From the NCBI GenBank assembly GCA_963576735.1, contig OY755189.1, forward strand, positions 2,542,001 to 2,606,000: a DNA stretch of 64,000 nucleotides, in the 5' to 3' direction. The notes below the pieces were generated by a model that worked only from the letters and a program-made list of their open reading frames with translations, was not told where the DNA came from and made no database searches. The position numbers and the translations under genes are program-made. The stretch comes from Bedellia somnulentella (lineage: Eukaryota > Arthropoda > Insecta > Lepidoptera > Bedelliidae). This document shows, one piece after another, positions 40,901 through 50,063 of the stretch; position 1 is the stretch's first letter, and the number at the start of each line of letters is the position of its first letter.

Positions 40901-43482
40901 GATGGATCTTCTATTTTAAAAGAAACATCGCTTTAAATCTCTTTAAAAGATCAATATCCTAAATCCCTTAACGGGGTAGCCAGAGCTTTGGAATGAAAAA
41001 TTTCTCAGCCACTTTTGGAAGTTGATTGGGGAAAAGATGGTAATAATAAATGTTTTTGGTGACGGGTCTCCAACCACATCGCCCAAAAATCACTTAATAA
41101 GCCCCTGTACTCTTAGTCGCCTCTTACGATCACCCACGGGTAGAAATGGGGTAGTGTTATTCTAAGCCGACACTACACGGTTACAATGGTGTTTTACAAT
41201 TATATGTATTTGTATATATAATATTACATACGGCGTATATCCCATAAAGGGTGGCAGAGGTACCAGTACTTATGAATGTCATATTTGATACTTGGTGTTC
41301 GGAGTATCTATATTTAGCTTCGACACTAGACCCACCTGATAAGAGCCTGGCCTATTTCCGTTTAATACGAATACATTGTCACATGACTAAGTGCAACTCT
41401 AAATTGGGAATCTTCAAGATATTTGTCTTCACCGTTAACAACCTTGGTAAATTAACCTATTCGTTTGACTTAGTAAAGATGCATTGGTGTGGCATAAAAC
41501 TTATACATACGACATAAAAGAAGTGAAGGAAGTTATTTTTCTTCTGATCATTTTAATCATGCTATCTTTTCAACTGTTCCTCAGATTACCTGCTTTTTGT
41601 CTCAACAATGTACCTACATTATTCTGAAAGAATATTTTCAAAGTCCATAATAAATAAATAAAATTTTTTTTACAGGAATCCATGAACTCAATAAGTGCAG
41701 AACAAGACGCACGATTACAAAGAGTGAAATCCAATGATCCTTTGCTAGCGATTCTGTGTAAAATACTTGATTTGGAACCGAATAGCGATGTGATGAGTGT
41801 GGTGAAATGCTGTGGTGATCTTGACAAAGATATTTGTAATCTGAAAGAAAGGTTGGCGAACATCTTGCAGTGTAGGGAACAGAGGATTCGTGATTTGTAA
41901 GTGCTTTAATATTTTATTCTGGGGCTCAGGGTTTTAGTTGATTTTGCAAGAATTAAGATTATTGCTGCTGCATTAAAATTATTGATTATTATTGTTGCTG
42001 TGTAGTGACGGCTTAGAATAGCACTACCCCATTTCTTCCGGTGGGTGTAGGTAAGAGACGACTAACGGTATTGGGGGCTAGCAACCTTTATTTTACCATC
42101 TTTTCCCCCACACAAGTTTCCAAAAATGGCTGAGTAATTTCTTATTACTTGGCTCTGGCTACCCCTTCTAGGGATTTATAGCCGTGAGTATATATATGTA
42201 TGTACGTATGTAAGATTATTGGTAGACAAATAAGTAAAATGTGCTTAGATTTTTTTCTTTGAATTAACTTTTAAAAATTTTCTTTGTTTGGTGTGATATC
42301 TTATTATTCGTTACCACTGTTCGTCATGGAAATAATGGACAAACAAACTTTATGTGCTTTGTTTTAAAATAAATGTCAACCGTAATAATTTAAAAAGGCA
42401 TAAACTAAGAAGGTTCAATCAAAACTGGCCTATTCATGTTAATCGGGGTAGAGGCCGAATGCAGAGGAAAAACACTTATGATTTTATTTTAAATATAAAT
42501 AACCATTTGGCACATGTAGCTGAGTTTATACTTTTATCATAGGACTGGTAAGCATATCTGTACAAAACTTAAAAATGGACTGTGAAAAAATTATTTACAG
42601 TCACTTGGAATTTTATTAAAGAAATAAAAATACTGTACTAAGTGTTCAACAGTAACCTTGTTATAAAATATTATATCTTCATACTTTTAGATCACGCTAG
42701 AATTAAAGAAAGAGAATTAGAAAGACAAATACAATAATTATATTTATTTACAGCGTCCTATCTCATGAACCTCTAAAATCGATCCTATGGGATGGCTGCA
42801 CCAAACAACCAAACATACAAAACAGAGCAGTTTCCTCACTAATGGTGAGATTGAAGAGAGAAATGGATGCAACTGAACAGAGGATTGTCAATATTGGTAG
42901 CTCCTTGCAGGCTGCTAAGGTATTGTTATTTATATTTAATTTATTTGAGAATTTCTATAACTTTTATATTATTATTAAGGAATAATTGTTTAATTTTTAA
43001 AAGGTTTAATCTTGCACATAAGTAATTTATTGGTGCTGGTATTAAGCAACACTTAAAAGTCTGCTAACTTCACTACTGGTATAAGATACAACGGACATTT
43101 AATATCAATATTTTAATATTTATAATTTCCTCTCCTTGGGTGTCGTAAGGCTTTTATGGGTATTGTTGGACTATGCTATTAGAGACCCATAATCAAAAAT
43201 TCTATAATTTCTTCCCTACTCAACTTTCAAAAGAGAAGTAGAAGCTTTCATCTTTGAATATCATGCCACCACTTTCTGGGATTTATTGCCGTGAATATGT
43301 ACATTTAATACGATGCAATTCCTTACCTTCCTATTATATTTTAAACTTCATTAATAATTTTATAACTTTCTTTTCAGAACAATGACAAATATAATCTCAG
43401 AAAGCTATGGCAATGGTTCTTGACTGATGAAGCGAAGCTTTTAAGTGAACTGAAAAAAGCACAAGCCCGAAGTTATTCTTAA
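28925..43482 (+). CDS. HAUS3: HAUS augmin-like complex subunit 3, ten exons, 576 residues
   Basis: Exons: 28925-29136, 30088-30300, 31891-32080, 36780-36958, 38086-38196, 39163-39318, 40329-40506, 41676-41896, 42754-42919, 43378-43482. All junctions are GT/AG and the frame joins exactly. The N-terminus matches the HAUS3 family by eye: FEWMHND, GVLRWMCSSLDSCNALTARE, then LSSEELDVSLKTIL, as in the vertebrate pattern FDWLF, FLKWFC, LSERE. The rest is long alpha-helical coiled coil (Leu/Glu/Lys/Gln-rich), and the length is close to the human protein (about 600). HAUS3 is part of augmin, which recruits gamma-tubulin to spindle microtubules for branching nucleation. An in-frame stop upstream supports the ATG at 28925; later Mets at codons 10-11 are possible. 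No TATA box is seen. Introns are loaded with repeats, and exon 7 has a decayed copy upstream. Confidence 0.82.
29607..29861 (-). mobile_element. Family A SINE with 9-bp TSD in HAUS3 intron 1
   Basis: Target TATGTACCA is at 29598-29606 and 29862-29870; complete minus-strand copy. Confidence 0.85.
30331..31335 (-). mobile_element. Helitron-like element in HAUS3 intron 2
   Basis: Inverted-orientation relative of 641-1657. It starts CTAGCTGACCCC, preceded by A, and ends in TATAGA, followed by T, giving TC...CTAG on the minus strand at an AT site. No ORF. Confidence 0.72.
31345..31537 (-). mobile_element. Family A SINE, shortened
   Basis: The tail side CATATACTCACAGC and the head ACGCTACACAGCC are present; about 50 bp of the 3' region is missing after GTAGCCAGAG. 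Confidence 0.75.
32120..32460 (-). mobile_element. Family B tRNA-derived SINE
   Basis: Minus-strand copy from AACGTTCACGCCG to the tRNA-like head (CCCGGGATTGGAACCC and CCCACTGAGCTATGACAG). Confidence 0.75.
32560..32770 (+). mobile_element. Family C SINE, head truncated
   Basis: It begins at the B box (GCGGGTTTGATCCCTGCTGA) and continues with GTGTGATGAGCATAAATAAT. Confidence 0.55.
32783..33033 (+). mobile_element. Family A SINE in HAUS3 intron 3
   Basis: Complete plus-strand copy. GTATAATATT occurs on both sides (ending near 32781 and starting near 33031), a likely TSD that overlaps the tail. Confidence 0.82.
33232..33481 (+). mobile_element. Family A SINE inserted into the RTE LINE
   Basis: Flanked by AAAAGGGA at 33224-33231 and 33482-33489. 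Removing it restores the RTE frame. A near-consensus copy, useful as a family reference. Confidence 0.88.
34022..36014. mobile_element. DNA transposon with 9-bp TSD (Mutator-like?), host of a piggyBac-like insert
   Basis: TIRs are GGGTAGTAATAATGGCTCCG at the left and the complement of GGGAAATAATAATGGTTCCG at the right. TTAGGAAAG is duplicated at 34013-34021 and 36015-36023. Without the nested piggyBac-like element it is about 660 bp and has no ORF. A 9-bp TSD suggests Mutator-like; the family is not confirmed. Confidence 0.78.
34603..35932 (+). mobile_element. piggyBac-like element, internally deleted, TTAA-flanked
   Basis: TTAA lies at 34599-34602 and 35933-35936. The ends are inverted repeats (CCTTCCTATACCCGCGC and its complement). 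A subterminal palindrome GGTCTGTGAGACC occurs in both flanks. Inside, two overlapping-frame ORFs (34974-35264 and 35234-35611) give the C-terminal half of a piggyBac-type transposase: DYNSTKGGVDTVNKMCATYN, RWPMVFFIAS, NRRTFLEALAYDL and a C-terminal Cys/His part (RCGYYAEK). The N-terminal half with the first catalytic Asp residues is missing, so it is non-autonomous. Confidence 0.87.
37009..37077 (-). mobile_element. Family A SINE, 5' truncated, with TSD
   Basis: Only the 3' third is present, flanked by TTTTTACATC on both sides, as expected for a truncated retroposed copy. Confidence 0.75.
37225..37530. mobile_element. Hairpin MITE, about 300 bp, in HAUS3 intron 4
   Basis: The left arm (ACGCTTAATACTTCAGTGAC through AAAAGCATGCTCT) reappears as a reverse complement at 37436-37525 (AGAGCATGCTTTCTAAGGTC through GTAGTATTAAGCGTGCG). 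Arms are about 80 bp with some differences; the spacer has no ORF. Confidence 0.7.
37743..38046 (-). mobile_element. Two degraded family A SINEs in HAUS3 intron 4
   Basis: Copy 37743-37945 lacks most of the head; copy 37953-38046 is a 3' fragment ending 40 bp before the exon 5 acceptor. Confidence 0.65.
38221..38665 (+). mobile_element. Two tandem plus-strand family A SINEs in HAUS3 intron 5
   Basis: 38221-38468 is near complete; 38471-38665 follows directly, is shortened in the core, and ends CCGTGAGTATACG. Confidence 0.78.
38745..38858 (-). repeat. Family B SINE head fragment
   Basis: tRNA-like head (minus): GACCCGGAATTTGAACCC and CCACTGAGCTATCACGG, plus the CTTTAGAAAAGACAAATT linker. Confidence 0.65.
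38873..39114 (-). mobile_element. Family A SINE in HAUS3 intron 5
   Basis: Complete minus-strand copy ending 48 bp before the exon 6 acceptor. Confidence 0.82.
39346..39500 (-). repeat. Family B SINE fragment
   Basis: Shares GTACCTCTGCC, GGCGTGAACGTTTGAGT and CAGCCATATGGGTTTC with family B. Further scraps are at 39775-39860 and 40066-40275. Confidence 0.55.
39506..39760 (-). mobile_element. Family A SINE in HAUS3 intron 6
   Basis: Complete minus-strand copy of the CCCTTAACGGGG subtype. Confidence 0.82.
39878..40016 (+). pseudogene. Decayed partial duplicate of HAUS3 exon 7
   Basis: About 430 bp upstream of exon 7. It repeats the intron end, the acceptor (CTTACCCTTCCAG) and the first 110 or so coding bases (AMYTKLCWLH ... 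ITERALL, with a 6-bp in-frame insertion between). It then diverges after FRSVTNLV into a stop and has no donor site. Confidence 0.8.
40516..40763 (-). mobile_element. Family A SINE inserted at the exon 7 donor of HAUS3
   Basis: The TSD GATTGTAAGTATA (40503-40515 and 40764-40776) spans the exon 7/intron 7 junction, so the splice donor is duplicated on the far side of the SINE. Confidence 0.85.
40777..41179 (-). mobile_element. Two further family A SINE copies, adjacent
   Basis: 40777-40950 is a degraded copy; 40960-41179 is a better copy of the CCCTTAACGGGG subtype lacking its tail. Confidence 0.7.
41231..41515 (-). repeat. Family B SINE, diverged
   Basis: Begins GGCGTATATCCC, with GGCAGAGGTACCAGTACTTA and the ACATTGTCACATGACTAAGT segment of family B. 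Confidence 0.6.
41995..42214 (+). mobile_element. Family A SINE in HAUS3 intron 8
   Basis: Plus-strand copy with an internal deletion in the core; it ends GCCGTGAGTATATATATG plus TATG units. Confidence 0.8.
42215..42753. other. Rest of HAUS3 intron 8, nothing recognised
   Basis: AT-rich; the 62-codon ORF at 42354-42542 shows no motif. Confidence 0.5.
43134..43308 (+). repeat. Strongly diverged family A SINE in HAUS3 intron 9
   Basis: Recognisable order of GGTGTCGTAAGG, AGAGACCCATAATCAAAA, CTCAACTTTCAAAAG and GGGATTTATTGCCGTGA. Confidence 0.6.
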
Positions 43483-43496
43483 GGAAAGCTTTCAAA

Positions 43497-43502
43497 AATA
43501 AA
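43497..43502 (+). terminator. HAUS3 polyadenylation signal
   Basis: AATAAA 15 bp after the HAUS3 stop codon. Confidence 0.7.
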
Positions 43503-43538
43503 ACCACACTTAATTAAAATAAAACTATGTATGTATAG

Positions 43539-43544
43539 TAATTT
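43539..43544 (-). terminator. Possible ADAMTS polyadenylation signal
   Basis: ATTAAA on the minus strand (TTTAAT on plus), about 100 bp after the ADAMTS stop. If used, the two convergent mRNAs end within a few tens of bases of each other. Confidence 0.4.
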
Positions 43545-43640
43545 AATATTTTCCTATAATAAATACTACATTTTGATCACAATTTGATTTCATAACAAGA
43601 CTAAGTCAATCTTAAAACTACTGAATCGTTTTTGATGTAG

Positions 43641-46600
43641 TTATCCCCATATTGAGCGTGATTTTCCAAACATTGAATCTTCTGGTGCGATGTGTATTGG
43701 GTTGTTGAAATCAACTTCTATATGTTCTGGTCCTGCGTCGAAGTATGTTATATGTTCTTCTTTGTTATCTGAAAACATATAAAAATAATTGTTAGTTGTT
43801 GATCAGGGAATAAATAAGGACGATAAGAAAATTGTTTTACTTTAGAGACACATGTGCATTCAGGCTGACGGTTTAGCGGATGAAAACATTATCTAGTATT
43901 TTTATTATGCCCTACAACTACCCTAAACACTACCACTATAATAGTAAAGTGCACTGTCAGCATAACACAACAGCTCTAGATACTACTAACCCATTTTAAT
44001 TGTAGGTGTCTTACGAAGTGACTACGGGTGGGGGCTTTTTAAACCCACAACTGCATATCTTTATATATATATTATGCCTTATTGAGATTTGTCGGTATAT
44101 GTATTAATGGAAATATCTATAATTACATACATGCATATACTCACGGCTATAAATCCCTTAACGGGGTAACCAGAGTTTCGAAAGGAGAAATTCCTTTTGG
44201 AAGTTGATTGGGGAAAAGATGGTAATAATTAATGTTTTGGTGACGGGTCTCCAAATACATCGCCCAAAAATAACTTAAAAACCCCTATACCCTTAGTCGC
44301 CTCTAACAAACACTTACGGGTAGAAATGGGGTATTGTTATTCTAAGCTGACACTACACAGCAGCACTATTATTGTTGTTTTATATAAATAACCTGTAAGA
44401 TTCAGTCTTGCAATAATAGCGTCCAAATGCTCTTGATTTAGCGTCGCTTTCACAGTCATTCTATCCCGTAATAGACTTCGTTTGTGTCGGGAAGACTTCC
44501 TGCGGGTAGCGTTCCTGGTAAGTAGTGGGAGGGTGAACACCATCTCGGATAGAGGAGTGTTGTCGGGACCGAATTCCTGGAGCAAAAGAGGACGAAAGTT
44601 AATAAATAATAATAGTGTGTATTTGGATATAATAATAATAAATAATAAAAAACTCTTTATTGCACATCACAAAAAAAAACAATTACAAAAGAAAGATCGG
44701 TACAAAAGCCAAAGTACAACTGGCGGTCTTATCACTAAGAGCGATCTCTTCCAGACAACCATAAGATATATTTATTTATTTAAGAAACAAACGGTACACA
44801 ATATTTCAAATAAGAGAAAAATACGGAGAAGTTCTTGACCTATAAAGTTTCTACCAATTGTAATACAGACGATACAGAAAAACGCAAATTAAAATAACTA
44901 TTGAAAACAAAACAATTATACATCGGTTGTAATATAGATAATTTATACAGATGAAATTAAGTAAGTTAAATGAAATATATTGTCATTCCCACCAGACCAA
45001 GCAAACACTATAAGTATTAACACCCAGATTAATAAAAATGTGGTCAGAGATAATAACTTGACGTTCTATTTAGTAATTTACAATGCATAAAAAAATACAT
45101 CTAAGACTAAAGAATGAAACATCTTTACAAATGATTTGCCTCATCTAGGAACGAACCCTCGAATTCCGGATCCAAAAGAAATCTCTTAAAAACTTGACTG
45201 GTAATATTTTATCTTATGCCATAATAGTATTAAATTAGTAGGTATATAGTTTTATATACTTTAATATATAATATCTTCATTTAAATCATCGTAAAGAAAT
45301 ACACATGACTAGCAAAACGAAGGGGCGTGACCCTTCCAGTTTAAGAGATTTTTCCTTTACCATGTTGTTACAGTTTAATGATTACAATTTCTTACCTATA
45401 TATTGGCGTAAGCAGATACTTTTAATCTTTACTTTGCACTGTCTTGCCTGACTTTTCAAGCCTCTCTCACATCTCCGTTATATCCTTATCTAAATTCTAA
45501 CTCGGCCTATTATTTGTGTTGGAAACGAAATCTGAAATAAAGCTAAGGTTACTTACAAGACATTTCCCACTAACGCAGTAGGAAGTATTGTTCTTCCCGC
45601 AAGAAGTTCCGAGTGGGAACCATCCCTCGTTCCCGTTTACCAGATAGAACCTGTGAGATACCCTCTCGTCTTGGAAAGCGATGTAATAAAGTAACAATAG
45701 TTCTTCCCGCAAGAAGTTCCAAGCGGAAACCATCCCTCGTTCCCGTTCACCAGATAGAATCTGTGGGATACGTTCTCGTCTTGGAAAGTGATGTAATAAA
45801 GTAACATTAGTGTATAGGCTACTCACGAGACATTTCCCACTAACGCAGTAGGAAGTATTGTTCTTCCCGCAGGAAGTTCCAAGTGGGAACCATCCCTCGT
45901 TCCCGTTCACCAAATAGAATCTGTGGGATACGCTCTCGTCTTGGAAAGCGATGTAATAAAGTAACAATAGTGTATAGGCTACTCACAAGACATTTCCCAC
46001 TAACGCAGTAGGAAGTATTGTTCTTCCCGCAGGAAGTTCCAAGCGGGAACCATCCCTCGTTCCCGTTCACCAAATAGAATCTGTGGGATACGCTCTCGTC
46101 TTGGCAAGCGATGCGGCAAGGACGGTCGGGATCCTCTGTTGAAAGAATAGACAATTATTGTTGTGGTTGCGATATGAAATAGAAATATGGATAGTTGCTA
46201 CCCAGCTATGGTAGTTATGGTGTGCAGTGTTGAAATGATACAGACAGAATTATATTGTAGCTCCGATATTAAAAGTTAGTATGGATAGTTGTGGGCAGCT
46301 ATGGTAGTAGTATAAGGGAGCATCAAATAGTCAATAATGGTTTGCAGTCTCTCGTTCCTGAAAATATAAATGTGATTTCTATTTCTACAAGCACATGACA
46401 GCAATAAATAATTGAATGGAACATTTCAAACTTAATTACTACAACTTTGTTCGAAATCTTAGTTCGAAAGCCTATTACAATGTCGATGATTACATTAATG
46501 ATGAAGTGGCTTGGTGTCATCAGGGCTCTGTGCAGGATGTTTCCGGGCTAACACCAAAATTGTAATGGACGTAAAAAAAGATGTGTGTTGACGAGTTTCT

Positions 46601-49600
46601 TACGGGTTCTTCTCTCAATAAAACACCTTCCGAATCCGAAGTAAACTTAGCATTAAGTTGTAATTTGACTTTCAAAAAACAAAGATTTATTTTTTACTTT
46701 GAAATAAATCATTATTTATTTTATTTTGGATAAGTAAAAATGAAGAGGACCGTTCACGGCGAATTCTTCATTTTGGTCACAAAAACTTAAATGGTAAAAA
46801 CAACTAAATCCTGTATTCTAACTAAATAAACGGTGTAATGATGTCCTTAATTAATCCATAAATAATTTTAATATTTGTGATATAGAACTTACCAATAACA
46901 GGTGATATCTGCATTCCCAAGCCAGACAGCCGTCTCACTCTGTCCTTATACTTGGTGCACACCATCGTGGCGTATTGGAACGGAGACTTTCTTTGAGTGC
47001 AGCCCTGCAAAATATCTTATTAGAAAAGGGGTTTTAGTAGAAATGGAGTGTGTATTTGATTGATAATTACTGTTTTTTATACTTAAATGCTCGTGGATTT
47101 ATACACGTTAAGTACAAAAAGTATTTTGGTATCATGTATATTATACACTAAAATTTTATAAGGAGGTTAAGTTTGTCACTTTCTTTCATTCTTTAGAAAT
47201 AAAGGAATTGATCATTAGAATTATTTCACAACCAAAAAGCTCTATTAAGTATGATAGGCTAAGAATCAACATGCTAAACGTCATTTTCCACAACTCTTAA
47301 CAAATCATCCGCTCTATGTGCTCAGACCTCCTTAACAATATTTTATTCTAAACCTCACTTATTTTTCTAATATATACACCGACTCACAAAATCGGCCCTA
47401 TTGCTATCGGGCTGACACAGTTGTATCCTTTCTCTAATCTTAACTTCACTTCTTTATAAAATATGCGGGAACTGCAGAATACTGAACAGAAAACTCCGCT
47501 GTATACAAACTTATAAATGTATTTATACTTAGCTTCAGTAGTTCTTTGATACCGTGCTGTAGGTTATGAGAGAGACGCAGATAGTGTGCGAGTGAGACCA
47601 TGGACTAAAGGTCGCTACAAATAATGTTATGTATGATTAGTCTTGGTCCCTTTCACCTCACTTTTACCTATTTCTAAAACTAATGTGTAAATAGCTGGGC
47701 ACTTGGGTAGCTTTGGTTTAGAATACCACTACCTTATAATATAATAAATCTTTATTCAAAGCAACAGGGCTCATATTGTTAGTAACAATATATTATTATT
47801 TCTTCTTCCTTATTTCTTCTCGTGTATGTTCGTTAAGGCGACTTAGGTTATTTAAATTTTTTAAGTGTTTTTTTCTTTATACTATTTTTTATACCTAGAT
47901 ATGTAAATAAACTTACAAAATCGGCCCTATTGCTATCGGGCTGACACAGTTGTATGCTACTCCTAGTTCCAGCCCGTACTAATCTCAGTCCGGTGCCGGG
48001 CGCCACGCAGTGGTAGTGGCAGCCACTCGCGGGACGATCCTTTCTTTAATCTAAACTTCACTTATTTATAAAATATGTGGGAACTGTAGAATACTGACCA
48101 GAGAACCTCGCTGAACTTATATATTGCATTTATACTTAGCTTGAAGTGGTTTCACATCGCGATGTAGGTTATGAGAGAGACGCAGATAGTGTGCGGGTGA
48201 GACAAGGGACTAAAGGTCGCTAACAAATACATTATAATATGAATAGTTAAAGTCCCTTTCAACTTACTTACCTAATTCTATTATAAATGTATACAAAGCT
48301 GGGCACCTGGGTAGTGTTGAATTAGAATAGAACTGCCTCATTTCTTCTCGTGAATGTTCGTTCAGGCAGCCTAGGTTATTGAAATATTTTATTTGTTTTT
48401 TTTCTTTTACTTTTTTTTTTACGTAAATAAACTTACAAAATCGGCCCTATTGCTATCGGGCTGACACAGTTGTATGCTACTCCTAGTTCCAGCCCGTACC
48501 AGTCTCAGTCCGGTGCCGGGCGCCACGCAGTGGTAGTGGCAGCCACTCGCGGGGCGCCACGCCGAGCCGGCCGCGCGGCGCCACGGACTGGATTGTTTCG
48601 TGCTGGAATTTAATGTAGTAAATACCATTATTACAATACAGAAAAGTAATAAATAAAATAAAATAAAGCTGTGTAGTGTCGGCTTAATCAATTGCCGTGT
48701 AGTGTCGGCTTAGAATAGCACTACCCCGTTTCTACCGATGGGTGTACGTAAGAGGCGACTAACGGTATTGGGGCTTTTAAGGGATTTTTGGGCGATGCGG
48801 TTGGAGATCCATCACCGACGGCCTTTACTTTGCTATCTTTTCCCCACTCAACTTTCCAAAAGTGGCTGAGGAATTTATAATATCTCAGCTCTGGCTACCC
48901 TTTTAGGAATTTATAGCCGCGAGTATATGTATGTATGTATCTAATAAATAAAAACACATTGTTGTAAGCCTGGCTCACGGTATGAACTCACATCTCCTAT
49001 ATGAGAAGCAGTGGTGTTTGTATACGTGCGGAAAGGCCTAAAGACTTTAATAAAGAAACTGTTTATCACTTGTGTCATTCGTGACTAACAGTTTCCTAAA
49101 TGTCGTTCAGTTCAACAGACTTTTAGTAAAAAATAATGAAAGAAAAATACTTATTCATGGCATACAATAAAACACTTTAGCACAAAAAAATATTAAGGAA
49201 CTAGTGGATCGTCCCAGCTTCGCACGTGTAGCGTTGTTTTTTAAATATCTGAGGTTTCTTTCTTTAGTCACTGCTCAAGCATTGTGAAATTCAGCGCAAT
49301 GTTTTCAATTTATTAAATTTATAGCACTCCCTAAACAGTGTAGTTTGGTGATTTTGAATGCGCTTTAATGAACGGTTCAGTATTTCCGTTTAATAGCAAA
49401 TTTTGGAATAAAACGCGATGAAGTATTTATAACAATCTAAAAAATAAATCATTACGTGTTGTAGGATGCAACTACTGGCGCCATCTAGTATGTTATATGC
49501 AAATTAGTAACGATTCGGTTTTGGTCACGGGCGCGATGGCTTATTTTATGTATAATTTCGGTGTTTCTCTACGGATTTCTATGATTCTTTTTTTATTGAA

Positions 49601-50017
49601 TAGGTAATAATGTTACCTTTTTTAAATTAGGGATGAGTGAGAGGTTTACAAACGTAAGAGTAAACAAATACAATCAGAATGTTCCGAACTGCTAAGCTAT
49701 CAGGAATTACACGTGTAATTGTGAGTCAACCGTAAAAGAAAGACATAAACTGTTGAGGATTTTTTTTTAGATAATTTTATGAAGAATATTTCCGTCATAC
49801 ATGATTTCTATGTAAGTTTAACCATTAAGGCTGCACACGCGACGGAAGCTTAAAAAATGTAGTAACTTCTCCCGTTTTCCCAAAATTTCCCAAAATTCCC
49901 CTTTACTACTCTGCTGGAAAGTATACAAAAACCTGCCCAGGAGTATGGAGAATGATTGTACCAAGTTTCGTTAAAATCCGTCGAGTAGTTTTTGTTTCCA
50001 TAAGGAACATACAAACC

Positions 50018-50063
<46 letters not shown>

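Noticed and set aside
45497..45967. A separate 156-residue protein gene
   Set aside because: The ORF is two exon 15 copies read through intervening intron; it lacks its own start and signal.
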